From Filimonas effusa (GTDB lineage Bacteria > Bacteroidota > Bacteroidia > Chitinophagales > Chitinophagaceae), in assembly GCF_004118675.1 (NCBI RefSeq), contig NZ_SDHZ01000003.1:62001-126000 (forward strand): a stretch of DNA of 64,000 nt, given 5' to 3'. The notes beneath the pieces were generated by a model. That model saw only the letters and a program-made list of their open reading frames with translations. It searched no databases and was not told where the DNA came from. Numbering within the stretch: position 1 is the stretch's first letter; the number at the start of each line of letters is the position of its first letter. The position numbers and the translations under genes were made by a program. Of the stretch, positions 35,230-43,346 are shown piece by piece.

Positions 35230-35493
35230 ATGAAAAAGTCAACAACTTTTATCAGCGCCTTATTGATAGCAGCAACCTGTTGCGGCGCTTTTGCTTTTAG
35301 CCGTTCCATGAATGTACTGTATTGTGCAAGACCGGTAGAACAAGGGCCTGGTGCGTGTACACTGGGAATTGATAATCTTGAAGACAGTGTATTAAAGCCA
35401 CATTATACCTATATCGCAACAGAAAAGGATTGCCCGCTTGCCTGTGATGCCACGATGGGTATTCACAAAATGAGCTTAACCGCTATAAAATGA
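35230..35493 (+). CDS. Small secreted cysteine-containing peptide beside LanKC
   Basis: 87 aa, 6 bases after the LanKC stop and surely cotranscribed. A signal peptide (TTFISALLIAATCCGAFA) is followed by about 64 residues with cysteines at 32, 43, 68 and 72. The landmarks LYCA, GACTL and DCPLAC match, in order, the YC, CTL and CP...C landmarks of the small proteins at 16910, 39398 and 42564, so I place it as a divergent member of that family. It could be the substrate of LanKC, but a Sec signal on a LanKC substrate would be unusual and no canonical class III leader is visible. Confidence 0.6.
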   Translation: MKKSTTFISALLIAATCCGAFAFSRSMNVLYCARPVEQGPGACTLGIDNLEDSVLKPHYTYIATEKDCPLACDATMGIHKMSLTAIK

Positions 35494-35692
35494 ATTAAAA
35501 AAGATAAACTTGGTATAATAAGAAATTGTGTTATATTTTTGTGCCCGGAAATACAGGATCAATTACTTCCCCGAAAAAACTAACTATTTCCCGTCTTAAC
35601 CGTACCTGAAGTGTAAATGTGACCCGTTGGGTTATATAAGCCGGCTGGCTATGATTGTAATAATCGTGATCTGCTGAGAACGTTTGCCTTTA

Positions 35693-36709
35693 ATGGAAAA
35701 CAGTAAGACTAACAATATGAAAGTATTCGCCACATCGAACCCTGCAGATGACAAGGGAACAGAAGTACCGGTACCAGCCGCTTACCGTCAATATATTGTA
35801 CCTGTTAACCATGGTAACCATTCCTGCAGACGCTATGACTTTGGTTATATCATCAGCCAGGAAATACCTGTAGGGAAACATACTTTTCACCGGTTCTATA
35901 CCATCAGCGACCGCAGCATCACGCTTTATCCTTTTCATGATGAATCGTCCATCGGCATTATGTATAACCTGAAAGGTTCTTATAGCTGCCAGATCACTCC
36001 CTACACCGAGCTCCTTCAAACGCGCACGGGAGATTATGGTCCTTATTATGCTCCTGTTGGCGCCAATGAAGTGCAGGTTGGTCCGGGGTTTTCCGGGGCA
36101 CTACAAATACTTTTACAAACAGATGAATTACTGGAAGGACTGGCAGAGGTAATACCTGATATGAAGATCCTGCTTAATCTTGCCTTGCAACATTCTCCCA
36201 AAGGGAGGCCAGTAGCCTTATTACGCATGAACACGGTAGTGAGAGACCAGGTAAACCGGGTAGGGCTTTACGATCCCAAGATCCAGCATCATAGCATTTA
36301 TTTTCATAGCATCCTTTACATACTGGCTACGGAGCTCACCAAACATTTACATGAGTACAACCGGCAAAAAAGTGATGGAGAAACCTCCCGGGAAAAAGTT
36401 GAAAGGGTGCATGATTTTATCCTCGAAAGCCCCAGCTTAAGAACCTGTACCATGGATTATTTGTCACAGCTGGCCGGCTTAAGTGAAGCCAGTTTGCGGA
36501 AAACATTCAAGCAGCTTTATAATCAGCCTATTCAAAATTTTGTGCGTACCCAATGCCTGCAAAAAGCGGCCGACCTGTTGCGACAAGATACGGATATGCG
36601 GATAGAGGATATTGCTTATGAAGTGGGCTATGCCAACCAGGCCAATTTAAGCAATGCTTTCAAAGCCATGTATGGTATGTATCCCAGGGATTACCGCCGA
36701 TCGATGTAA
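35693..36709 (+). CDS. AraC family transcriptional regulator
   Basis: 338 aa from ATG 35693 (MENSKTNNMKV); a TTG three codons earlier is less likely. The C-terminal ~100 residues hold two helix-turn-helix units (MDYLSQLAGLSEASLRKTFKQLY and IEDIAYEVGYANQANLSNAFKAMYGMYPRDYRR), typical for AraC. The N-terminal two thirds is a sensor of unknown ligand. It resembles the following gene in layout and opening residues, so the two look like a tandem duplication. Confidence 0.9.
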   Translation: MENSKTNNMKVFATSNPADDKGTEVPVPAAYRQYIVPVNHGNHSCRRYDFGYIISQEIPVGKHTFHRFYTISDRSITLYPFHDESSIGIMYNLKGSYSCQITPYTELLQTRTGDYGPYYAPVGANEVQVGPGFSGALQILLQTDELLEGLAEVIPDMKILLNLALQHSPKGRPVALLRMNTVVRDQVNRVGLYDPKIQHHSIYFHSILYILATELTKHLHEYNRQKSDGETSREKVERVHDFILESPSLRTCTMDYLSQLAGLSEASLRKTFKQLYNQPIQNFVRTQCLQKAADLLRQDTDMRIEDIAYEVGYANQANLSNAFKAMYGMYPRDYRRSM

Positions 36710-36918
36710 TTACAACAGTTATATTTTTCACATTTGCTTTTTATCAATAATCACATACTTTTTTAATATGTTCTGTGGTAACTTTAGTCTTCAGCATTAC
36801 CTAAAAACATATTTTATATAGTGACATTTACTATACATCATTTGTTCACGGTTCTAAAATGAGATCCGGGAAGCAAGCTTGCCAGCGGCCCCGGATTGAA
36901 AACGGAGGATAGCAAACT

Positions 36919-37941
36919 ATGGAAATCAGTTACACTTCGGACACGAGGTATGATATCGGGGAACCGGTAGCAGTACCCGCCGAATTAAAAAAGTACGAGT
37001 TAAGCTGGGCCAACAGCAGTTCGTGCAAAAAGTACCCTTGTGGTTACGTTTACACCCAAATTTTTCAATGCGCCCGATTTGACATGACGCTTCGGACTTA
37101 CCGGATGAATGAAGCAGATCGATTCTATGCTATTGAAGACGCGCCATCCATTTATCTTTATTTTATTATTAAAGGTACGTTTATCAGCCAGCATAGCCCT
37201 ACCTTGTCGACTGTATTCGAAAACAAAACCTGTGGCTTACAATATGTACCCAAGAACACCAAACTAATGCGGCTGGATGCCGGAGTACACCAGTTGCTTT
37301 GTTTCCGGCTGAGGCCTGGTTATGCCATGGATATAGCAGAAAGTGCCTGTATACTGTCTGTCATCAAACAATTGCTGGAGCAAGCCCCTTTGCAGGATCA
37401 ATCCATTTTACATACGGGGATCAATACCAGCATCAACCAGGAGCTGATACGCATTTTACATACCGGTGGCGAAAGCAGTTATAAACTATTCAAGCTTTAT
37501 AGCGTGGTTGACCATTTGATTGCGCAAGTCATACATATTATGGAAGCCAGCAAAAACGATGCTTACGAGGAAATGCTGTACCTACTGGAGAACATACGTT
37601 ACGCCATTATTGAAGCACCACACAATGCCGATCACCAGTTAAAACATCTCGCCAAGCAATACAATATAGATGCGAGGGAATTATCGAGGTGTTACCGGAA
37701 AAGATATAACGAATACCTGGAAGAAACAGTAAGAGAAAACCTGATGATTAAGGCTATGGCCATGATCACAGAAACCAGGACATCGTTTGAAGAGATAAGT
37801 ATGCAGTTGGGTTATGCAGACAGGCGTGTATTCAGCAGGGCTATTAAAAGAGAGCTGGGATTAACACCTGATGAGTTAAGGAAAAAACACAGGCAACCAC
37901 AGGTAAATACTACAACTCAAATGCTCCCAACTATAGTTTAG
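36919..37941 (+). CDS. AraC family transcriptional regulator (tandem paralogue)
   Basis: 340 aa. The C-terminal region (LKHLAKQYNIDARELSRCYRKRY, then FEEISMQLGYADRRVFSRAIKRELGLTPDELRKK) is an AraC-type double helix-turn-helix. The N-terminal region shares with the upstream regulator the sequence pattern VPA(x)n SCxxYxxGY. A TAACTTTAG sequence about 140 bases upstream may be its -7 box. Likely a regulator of the LanKC/small protein locus or of the thiol genes downstream; this is inferred from position only. Confidence 0.87.
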   Translation: MEISYTSDTRYDIGEPVAVPAELKKYELSWANSSSCKKYPCGYVYTQIFQCARFDMTLRTYRMNEADRFYAIEDAPSIYLYFIIKGTFISQHSPTLSTVFENKTCGLQYVPKNTKLMRLDAGVHQLLCFRLRPGYAMDIAESACILSVIKQLLEQAPLQDQSILHTGINTSINQELIRILHTGGESSYKLFKLYSVVDHLIAQVIHIMEASKNDAYEEMLYLLENIRYAIIEAPHNADHQLKHLAKQYNIDARELSRCYRKRYNEYLEETVRENLMIKAMAMITETRTSFEEISMQLGYADRRVFSRAIKRELGLTPDELRKKHRQPQVNTTTQMLPTIV

Positions 37942-38311
37942 AAAGTTCCTATAAACAGTGAAAACTGAGCGTATCTTTACAAAGTAATAATTCAAGAACA
38001 ACAGCGCTAATCGAAACAAGGCAGAGAAAAACCAGGTCACACAACAAAGACAAAAGCCATTACAGCGAAACAATTCTAAAACAAGATCAATCTATTTACT
38101 GACTAACGACTGACGTGTCTACGTTGGTGTAATCACAAAGGGGTGGAGACTATACTATTTTCCACACAGGGAACATCCGTACCCGCCTTTGTACACAGTC
38201 AATTATATATAAAGTTATCCAAAAGTAGCTGGGAGCAATTAGCTCCCACTACATTGGGTAATAAAGCAATAGATCCAGTTGAATAACTATATAACCAATA
38301 GAATAAATTAT
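37942..38311. other. Intergenic region at the edge of the AT-rich insert
   Basis: 370 bases, no gene. A stable hairpin TGGGAGC-AATTA-GCTCCCA (38230-38248), extended by TAG/CTA to 38226-38251, lies 60 bases before the MauE-like start. From about here to 47.8 kb the sequence is AT-rich. Confidence 0.45.
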
Positions 38312-38761
38312 ATGAAACTAAAAAAAGTAATTGTCGAATTAATAGTCATTTTATATGCCTCTCTTTTTATTTATACAGCTATAAGTAAATTAATGGATTA
38401 TGACTTATCAAGAGAGCAGCTAGCTACAATGCCACTAGTTGGACCTATATCCGGAGTAGTAGTATGGCTACTACCTGTTTCTGAAATTCTGCTAGCACTA
38501 TTAATATTCTGGCCTCAAAGCAGACTGAAAGGACTATATCTTGGCACAAGTCTAATGTTAACATTCACTCTATACGTAGCTTATCTAATGAAGTTTCACA
38601 ATAGCACACCCTGTACATGCGGTGGTTTTTTACAGTCACTTTCATGGCCGCAACATCTTTTATTCAATACTGGATTTGTATTGATTGGATGTATTGCTAT
38701 TTTTCTTGAACACAAAAGCAAGGAAAGATCTAAAATTACAAACCAGCCTGCTTTCAACTAA
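38312..38761 (+). CDS. MauE/DoxX-like membrane protein
   Basis: 149 aa from ATG 38312; a TTG 11 codons upstream is not needed. Four membrane helices, with AISKLMDYDLSREQL after the first and TPCTCGGFLQSLSWPQHLLFN between the third and fourth. The CxCG motif is the redox-active-looking signature of MauE-type proteins, which support disulfide formation or methylamine dehydrogenase maturation. It is followed 17 bases later by a thioredoxin-fold lipoprotein. A second MauE protein with the same CxCG...LS..QHLLFN pattern is encoded at 62375. Confidence 0.8.
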   Translation: MKLKKVIVELIVILYASLFIYTAISKLMDYDLSREQLATMPLVGPISGVVVWLLPVSEILLALLIFWPQSRLKGLYLGTSLMLTFTLYVAYLMKFHNSTPCTCGGFLQSLSWPQHLLFNTGFVLIGCIAIFLEHKSKERSKITNQPAFN

Positions 38762-38778
38762 TCATAAAGAAAAAAAAC

Positions 38779-39282
38779 ATGAAGCATATTCTTGCATATA
38801 TCCTCTTGGCAACTACAATCGCTTGCTCTAACAAAAACGGCGCTCAAATAATCAAAACCGGAAAAGAAGGGACAGATATGCCAACTTTCAATATGACAAT
38901 GACAGATACCATTACTGCGATTTCTATCCCACTCTCTCAAAATCAAAACAACTCATTTCTTATGTACTTCTCCCCAACCTGCCCTTACTGCAAAATGGAA
39001 ACAAGAAGAATTATTAACAACATCGAGAAACTGAAAAAAACATCTTTCATATTTATAACAGAAAAAAAACATATAAAAAACATAAACAAGTTCATTTCGG
39101 AGTTTAAAACCAAAAACTTCAGCAACATCTCGATAGCAGTGGACACTGGAAGAGCTTTTATTAAATATTTTAGGCCCATGCAAATGCCATTTTCAGCAAT
39201 ATATGATAAAAATAAAAAGTTACAGCAAGTATATGTAGGAGCGATGTCTAAAAATTCTATTTTAAATGCTTGCAAAATATAA
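38779..39282 (+). CDS. Thioredoxin-fold (TlpA/AhpC-like) lipoprotein
   Basis: 167 aa. Lipoprotein signal with lipobox LATTIAC (Cys16), then a thioredoxin fold with active site CPYC in YFSPTCPYCKMETRR and cis-Pro region MQMPFSAIYD. It would act in the periplasm as a thiol-disulfide oxidoreductase, with the MauE-like protein upstream as a possible membrane electron partner. AT-rich and lysine-rich compared with core genes. Confidence 0.8.
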   Translation: MKHILAYILLATTIACSNKNGAQIIKTGKEGTDMPTFNMTMTDTITAISIPLSQNQNNSFLMYFSPTCPYCKMETRRIINNIEKLKKTSFIFITEKKHIKNINKFISEFKTKNFSNISIAVDTGRAFIKYFRPMQMPFSAIYDKNKKLQQVYVGAMSKNSILNACKI

Positions 39283-39304
39283 ATTTTGCCATAATAAAAC
39301 TAAG

Positions 39305-39397
39305 AGGATCCATTAGCTAATTAAGGCAAATAAATGGGGAAGCTGAAAACCATAAAAAGAGTAAGCAACCAATATTCACTATTATCAAATCATCATT
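39305..39397 (+). promoter_or_regulatory. Conserved 5' leader, copy A
   Basis: Leader of the small protein at 39398. It shares with copy B (42470-42563) the blocks GGATCC, TTAGC, GGCAAA, GAAAACCATAAAAAGAGTA and a common run before the ATG. Copy C at 52280-52367 keeps GGGG, AGCCGAAAACC and AGAGTAGGC. The triplet GCT (39342-39344) could pair with AGC (39364-39366); in copies B and C the partners are GCC and GGC, a compensatory change. This points to a structured RNA, though a three-pair helix is weak evidence. Confidence 0.5.
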
Positions 39398-39694
39398 ATG
39401 AAAAGAGCAACATTAGCCTTATCTGCGCTGGCAATTGCAGCTACAGTTGGCACAGCGATGGCACATACTAAAGCAGTTTCTCAACCTTATTGTGCAGCAG
39501 CTATCCCTAATACTAATCAGCTATTGCCTTATGACGGATTAACACCAAGCGCAACCACTTGTACACTTACTGTATTCTTCCGCGAAGAACCACAGCCAGG
39601 TGCAACATTTTATGCTATTCCTAAAACGACTCCAGCAGGAGATCCATGTCCAGAAATTGAATCATGTCCTACAGTTAATCTGTTGCAACAATAG
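39398..39694 (+). CDS. Small secreted four-cysteine protein (DUF6520-like)
   Basis: 98 aa. Signal peptide MKRATLALSALAIAATVGTAMA, mature part with cysteines 32, 55, 84 and 90. Motifs PYCAAAIP, PYDGLTP, CTLTVFFREEPQPG, FYAIPKTTPAG and CPEIESCP are nearly the same as in the protein at 16910. It lies behind MauE and a TlpA-like lipoprotein and opposite a thioredoxin protein, so its four cysteines may be handled by these. Terminated by a hairpin at 39727-39760. Function unknown. Confidence 0.8.
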   Translation: MKRATLALSALAIAATVGTAMAHTKAVSQPYCAAAIPNTNQLLPYDGLTPSATTCTLTVFFREEPQPGATFYAIPKTTPAGDPCPEIESCPTVNLLQQ

Positions 39695-39726
39695 TTAATA
39701 TTAGGTTCTACAACTAATAATAACTT

Positions 39727-39760
39727 AAGCGAGTATCCCATCTTGATGAGATACTCGCTT
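39727..39760 (+). terminator. Hairpin terminator after the small protein gene
   Basis: AAGCGAGTATC (39727-39737) and GATACTCGCTT (39750-39760) are perfectly complementary with a 12-base loop. It lies between convergent genes. Confidence 0.65.
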
Positions 39761-39861
39761 CCGCCTTAGAGTTTTTACGAAGTATTGAAACTTTCATGCA
39801 GTAGAATTTTTGAATAAACTCCAACATATTACTCCATACTGTATTATAGATTATAATAATG

Positions 39862-41289
39862 TTACTTAGTTTTAGAAAACAAAGGTGCTCCCTCTTTCAT
39901 TTTCAGAAGAGTAGCCTCATAGCTATTTATATAGTCTTTAGGAGTATTAAGGTCTGCTCTCAGCAAGGCTAAAGCTTTGTTTTCATAGCAAATGGCTTGA
40001 TCAATTAGACCTCTTTTATAGAGAAGACACGCATAAGTATCAAATGTGTAAACATTCCACCAAGCTGTAGAGTCATTTTCTCCATCTTGTACTAACTTCC
40101 TCATACAATTAATACCCCAATCTGTAATAGCAGTTTCGTCAGATTTTTTAAGAATTAAATCATCACAGACTGCATTTACAATAATAGCAGAATTCTTTCT
40201 TCCATCCTCATATCTGGAGGAGCTACCCAATAAATGATCGTAAATGAGAACAGCACTAATTCCAAAGCTATCAATCAATTTAATAAAACCATATTTAAAT
40301 TGCTCCTCTCTTTTTCGTAACTCGTACCACCTAAGCTGTGCCGCACTTCTCCCCCTATTAGCGTATTCTACAGAAAAGCGCTTGGCTATTACAGAAGTAA
40401 TAGAATCCCAATTAACAGACATGCTATCTTTTTTAAATACAGAATCTCGGCTGAAATAATTCTTCTTGATATATCTATCTACAACAAATTGTGAAAAGCC
40501 TTTAGACCCAACAATTGCATCGGCTTTACTTCCATCAGGATAGAATAATGAAAGCAAAGGATCTTCAAAACCCAACTTAGAGTTTCCAATAAACAACAAT
40601 ACCTCCTTCTTGTATAAATTATTTTTTTCTTCACTACGAAGCCTTTCTAGGTAGACCTGAGATAAACTGTCTGCCATTATTTTTCTTTTTGCAGCTATTG
40701 CCTGATCTATAAGTGGTTTCAAATCGCTTAGCTTTTCCCCTCTTTTTTGGTAGCTCTTAATGGCCTCACGCAATTCCTTAACCGGATCAACGAATTTACG
40801 ACCAGGTTCCATTGCAGCAGTGGCAAGAAGGACAAACTTTGAAGGCTTAAGAAACCCTTCATGCCTATGAACTAGTTCTCCATCCGGGCTTAAGAATAAA
40901 AGAGTAGGATATGCAGTTATTTCATACTTTTTAGAAATACAAACCGCATCCTTATATCTACTCTTTGTAGCCTCCGAATCCGCTTTTGATCTGTCCATTT
41001 GTAACTTTATAGAAATAAAGTTCCTATTAAAAAAAGCACCAACACTATCATCAGTATAAACTTCAGCATCCATATTCTTACAAGGACCACACCATGTCGT
41101 GAAGCAGTCTAAAAATATGTATTTCGACTCTTTTTTTGCCTTTGCAAGAATATCTTGCCATCCAATTCGTTCTTCGAAATGTATAGCAGACTTTTTAAAA
41201 GCGGTCTTTGCTGGTTGTTGCTGACATTTGCCTGGCTCGAATTTGCCTAAAAGAAATAGCACGAAAAATATAAAACATATTTGACGCAT
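39862..41289 (-). CDS. Thioredoxin-domain protein with long C-terminal helical region
   Basis: 475 aa. Signal-type N-terminus (ICFIFFVLFLLGKF), thioredoxin domain at about 40-155 with WCGPC (66-70) and YEITAYPTLLFLSPDG, then a ~300-residue charged, mostly helical region with a TPR-like end (LLYKRGLIDQAICYENKALALL). Periplasmic thiol-disulfide proteins with such C-terminal domains are common beside SusCD loci in Bacteroidetes. Its upstream region ends about 100 bases before an IS21 remnant. Confidence 0.8.
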   Translation of the reverse strand: MRQICFIFFVLFLLGKFEPGKCQQQPAKTAFKKSAIHFEERIGWQDILAKAKKESKYIFLDCFTTWCGPCKNMDAEVYTDDSVGAFFNRNFISIKLQMDRSKADSEATKSRYKDAVCISKKYEITAYPTLLFLSPDGELVHRHEGFLKPSKFVLLATAAMEPGRKFVDPVKELREAIKSYQKRGEKLSDLKPLIDQAIAAKRKIMADSLSQVYLERLRSEEKNNLYKKEVLLFIGNSKLGFEDPLLSLFYPDGSKADAIVGSKGFSQFVVDRYIKKNYFSRDSVFKKDSMSVNWDSITSVIAKRFSVEYANRGRSAAQLRWYELRKREEQFKYGFIKLIDSFGISAVLIYDHLLGSSSRYEDGRKNSAIIVNAVCDDLILKKSDETAITDWGINCMRKLVQDGENDSTAWWNVYTFDTYACLLYKRGLIDQAICYENKALALLRADLNTPKDYINSYEATLLKMKEGAPLFSKTK

Positions 41290-41397
41290 AATAACATCTT
41301 AGTATGGTTAAATAAAAAACAGTGAAAGCACATCAGTAGTGAGGAATTTAATTTCCCGATGCACCCTATGAAATAAAAAATAAAGATATTTAAATCT

Positions 41398-42150
41398 ATT
41401 TTGTAGCTTCCGCTGAAGCTGTCCCCTGCGTTCCGGTCGATGTTGCCCCCACCGTGGAGGTGGTTTAAAGCAGTATGTAAAGAGCTGTTATAGAAGTTAC
41501 TAAAGCAGATCAAAAATATAGATTCCCCGTTACGATTTTTGAGTTTTCTTTCTCATTGATTCCCCTTTTAGTTCAATACGATGGGCTTTGGCTGTCAGTC
41601 TGTCCATAATTGCATCTGCCAGTGTGGGCTCGTTGATGTACTCATGCCAGGCAGAGGCAGGCAACTGTGATGTGACGATAGTAGACCTCCTGCCGTGACG
41701 CTCTTCCAGGATCTGTAGCAGCGCCAGTTAATCTCCTGCGTGAGTGGCTGCAAGCCAAAATCGTCTAATATGATCGGGGTCTGTCTTTCTAGGTGAGTAA
41801 GTAGCTTCAGGTAAGTACCGTCCAGTTTAGCCAGCGTAACTTTTTCAACAAAACGGTTCATATTAAGATAAGTAGTTTTCTGCCCCAGCATACAGCTTTG
41901 ATAACCCAGTGCGCAGGCGAGATAGCTTTTCCCACACCCGGTGGAACCTGTAATAAGTATATTATCTGCGTCTTTCAGGTATTGGCCTTCCAGTAAAACG
42001 GCCAGCTGTTGTTTGCTCAGGTTCCGCGCAGCGGAGCAGTGTACTTGTTCGGGGATGGCCTGCTGTCTTAGTTTGGCCGGTTTCAGGTAGTAGGCTGTTT
42101 TTCCTGTTGCCGGGCCAGTTGTTCACTTTGTATCAGCCATTTTTAACTGT
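41398..42150 (-). mobile_element. IS21-family insertion sequence remnant
   Basis: Contains the broken istB gene and, at 41398-41470, a GC-rich stretch (TGTCCCCTGCGTTCCGGTCG) that looks like an IS end in an otherwise AT-rich area. istA is absent. The left end cannot be placed exactly: recognisable homology stops near 42130-42150. The remnant shows past transposition between the thioredoxin gene and the second small protein gene. Confidence 0.65.
41530..42135 (-). pseudogene. istB: Broken istB (IS21 ATP-binding protein)
   Basis: Joined reading frames give a clear IstB: WLIQSEQLARQQ, KLRQQAIPEQVHCSAARNL, QQLAVLLEGQYLK, Walker A GSTGCGKSYLACALG, Walker B region PIILDDFGLQPL, then [22 protein letters not shown] and [16 protein letters not shown], with a stop at 41530. 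A frameshift lies near 41728 after QPLTQE and another near 42095-42105 between LARQQEK and YYLKPAK. The N-terminal part is missing. IstB would help IstA in target selection; it is not functional here. Confidence 0.82.
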
Positions 42151-42469
42151 TCCTAGCAGTCACTTATACAGTTCCTTATTGTGGGAAAAGTAAAGCTAAC
42201 TTTACAATACAATAACTCAAACGCCAATCCTAAAGGAAAAACTACAGCAAAATAGTCTTCAAAGTAAGACCAAAATTTTATCGATTAGCACGTATACATT
42301 ATCGCAATCTAAGTATGGTACTTACACCGCAGCTCTAAAATAAGAATAAGTCTAAGACTGTATTCCAACCATCTTATCACTTATAAAGAAAGAAAGTTAA
42401 TAAGAGTAAATATCTTAAAGCCCAATCAATAAAAGACGCAGACTATTTTTGCCAGAACATAACTAAGCG
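42151..42469. other. Intergenic AT-rich stretch
   Basis: About 320 bases between the IS remnant and leader B. I find no gene, repeat or consensus promoter box of note. Confidence 0.4.
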
Positions 42470-42563
42470 GATCCCTTAGCATAAAAGGCAAAGAAAATGG
42501 AGTAGCCGAAAACCATAAAAAGAGTAGGCAAGCAAACATTAACTATTATCAAATTATCAAACT
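42470..42563 (+). promoter_or_regulatory. Conserved 5' leader, copy B
   Basis: Aligned with copy A over its full length (CTAAG.GGATCC.TTAGC, GGCAAA, AATGG, GAAAACCATAAAAAGAGTA). GCC (42505-42507) can pair with GGC (42527-42529). CTAAG (42465-42469) and CTTAG around GGATCC form a second small dyad. Homology to copy A also extends about 20 bases upstream, so promoter and leader were probably duplicated together. Confidence 0.5.
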
Positions 42564-42857
42564 ATGAAAAGAGTAACATTAGCCTTATCAGCAGTAGCTA
42601 TTACAGCTACAGTTGGAACTGCCATGGCACATAACAAGACAGTAAATACACCTTGGTGTTTAGCGCACACCAACGGAATTCCAGTGCAATACAATGGCGA
42701 CCCAACTGCTTTAAACTGTACACTTACAGTATTCTTGCGCGACGAACCACAGCCATCACCAACTTTCTATGCGGTACCTAAAACTACTCCTGCAGGTCAA
42801 CCATGTCAAGAAGTGGAATCATGCCCTGCAATTAATTTGCTAGGTGAAGGAGCCTAA
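42564..42857 (+). CDS. Small secreted four-cysteine protein (DUF6520-like)
   Basis: 97 aa. Signal peptide MKRVTLALSAVAITATVGTAMA is nearly identical to that at 39398. Cysteines at 32, 52, 81 and 87; motifs PWCLAH, YNGDPTA, CTLTVFLRDEPQPS, FYAVPKTTPAGQP and CQEVESCP. Ends in LLGEGA. It faces the end of the SusC/SusD operon (43347-48228) and is followed by a terminator and a decayed relative. Probably a duplicate of the 39398 gene. Confidence 0.8.
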   Translation: MKRVTLALSAVAITATVGTAMAHNKTVNTPWCLAHTNGIPVQYNGDPTALNCTLTVFLRDEPQPSPTFYAVPKTTPAGQPCQEVESCPAINLLGEGA

Positions 42858-42869
42858 ATTTAACGCATA

Positions 42870-42910
42870 TTAATAAGCAGACATCCTATGTTAAGATGTC
42901 TGCTTATTAA
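42870..42910 (+). terminator. Strong hairpin terminator
   Basis: A perfect 16-base inverted repeat (42870-42885 with 42895-42910; AGCAGACATC / GATGTCTGCT) around a 9-base loop, followed by TTTT. Confidence 0.8.
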
Positions 42911-42917
42911 TTTTAAC

Positions 42918-43073
42918 ACCTATGATGGCTTTCAGACTGGATTAAACTGTGCACTTGCATTGAGCTTTGGCAACGAAACATAACCTAGATGTACCTTTTA
43001 TGAAGTAGCCCAAAAATCCCGCAGCCCCCCTTGTCCAATTATAGAAACATATTCATTAATTGCCTGAGGCAAC
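42918..43073 (+). pseudogene. Decayed third copy of the small four-cysteine protein
   Basis: In frame from 42921 the translation gives YDGFQTGLNCALALSFGNET, a stop, then PRCTFYEVAQKSRSPPCPIIE. Compared with the intact gene at 42564 this matches YNGDPTALNCTLTVFLRDEP, TFYAV and PCQEVE in order, with one in-frame stop and a one-codon gap. Signal peptide and first third are missing. It directly follows the terminator of the intact gene, so it is the remnant of a tandem array. Confidence 0.7.
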
Positions 43074-43346
43074 ATAAATGATATCATAGACGCTAGCACT
43101 CTTTTTTTCAAAATGCGAATACACTTGCCATTATGTAACAAAAGCATTAACCAATCTAAAACTAAACCAATTCTCAGGAACTTAACACTCAAATACATCA
43201 TCGAATCTAAAGATACAAAAAGAGGCTAAGCCTAGACAGAAAAAGATAAAAAGCCGAAAGATTACCATGACTGCCCCTTACTTAGTCACAATACATTTAA
43301 TAAATAAATATTCATTTTAGAAAAAAAAGACAACTCAATATTCATT
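43074..43346. other. Region between decayed small gene and susD
   Basis: About 270 AT-rich bases. A 67-codon minus-strand frame at 42998-43201 overlaps the decayed gene and has no family resemblance, so I do not call it. Nothing else seen. Confidence 0.4.

Noticed and set aside
42998-43201. 67-codon minus-strand ORF
   Set aside because: It lies antisense to the decayed small protein gene, has no family resemblance or promoter, and is best explained as a chance frame.
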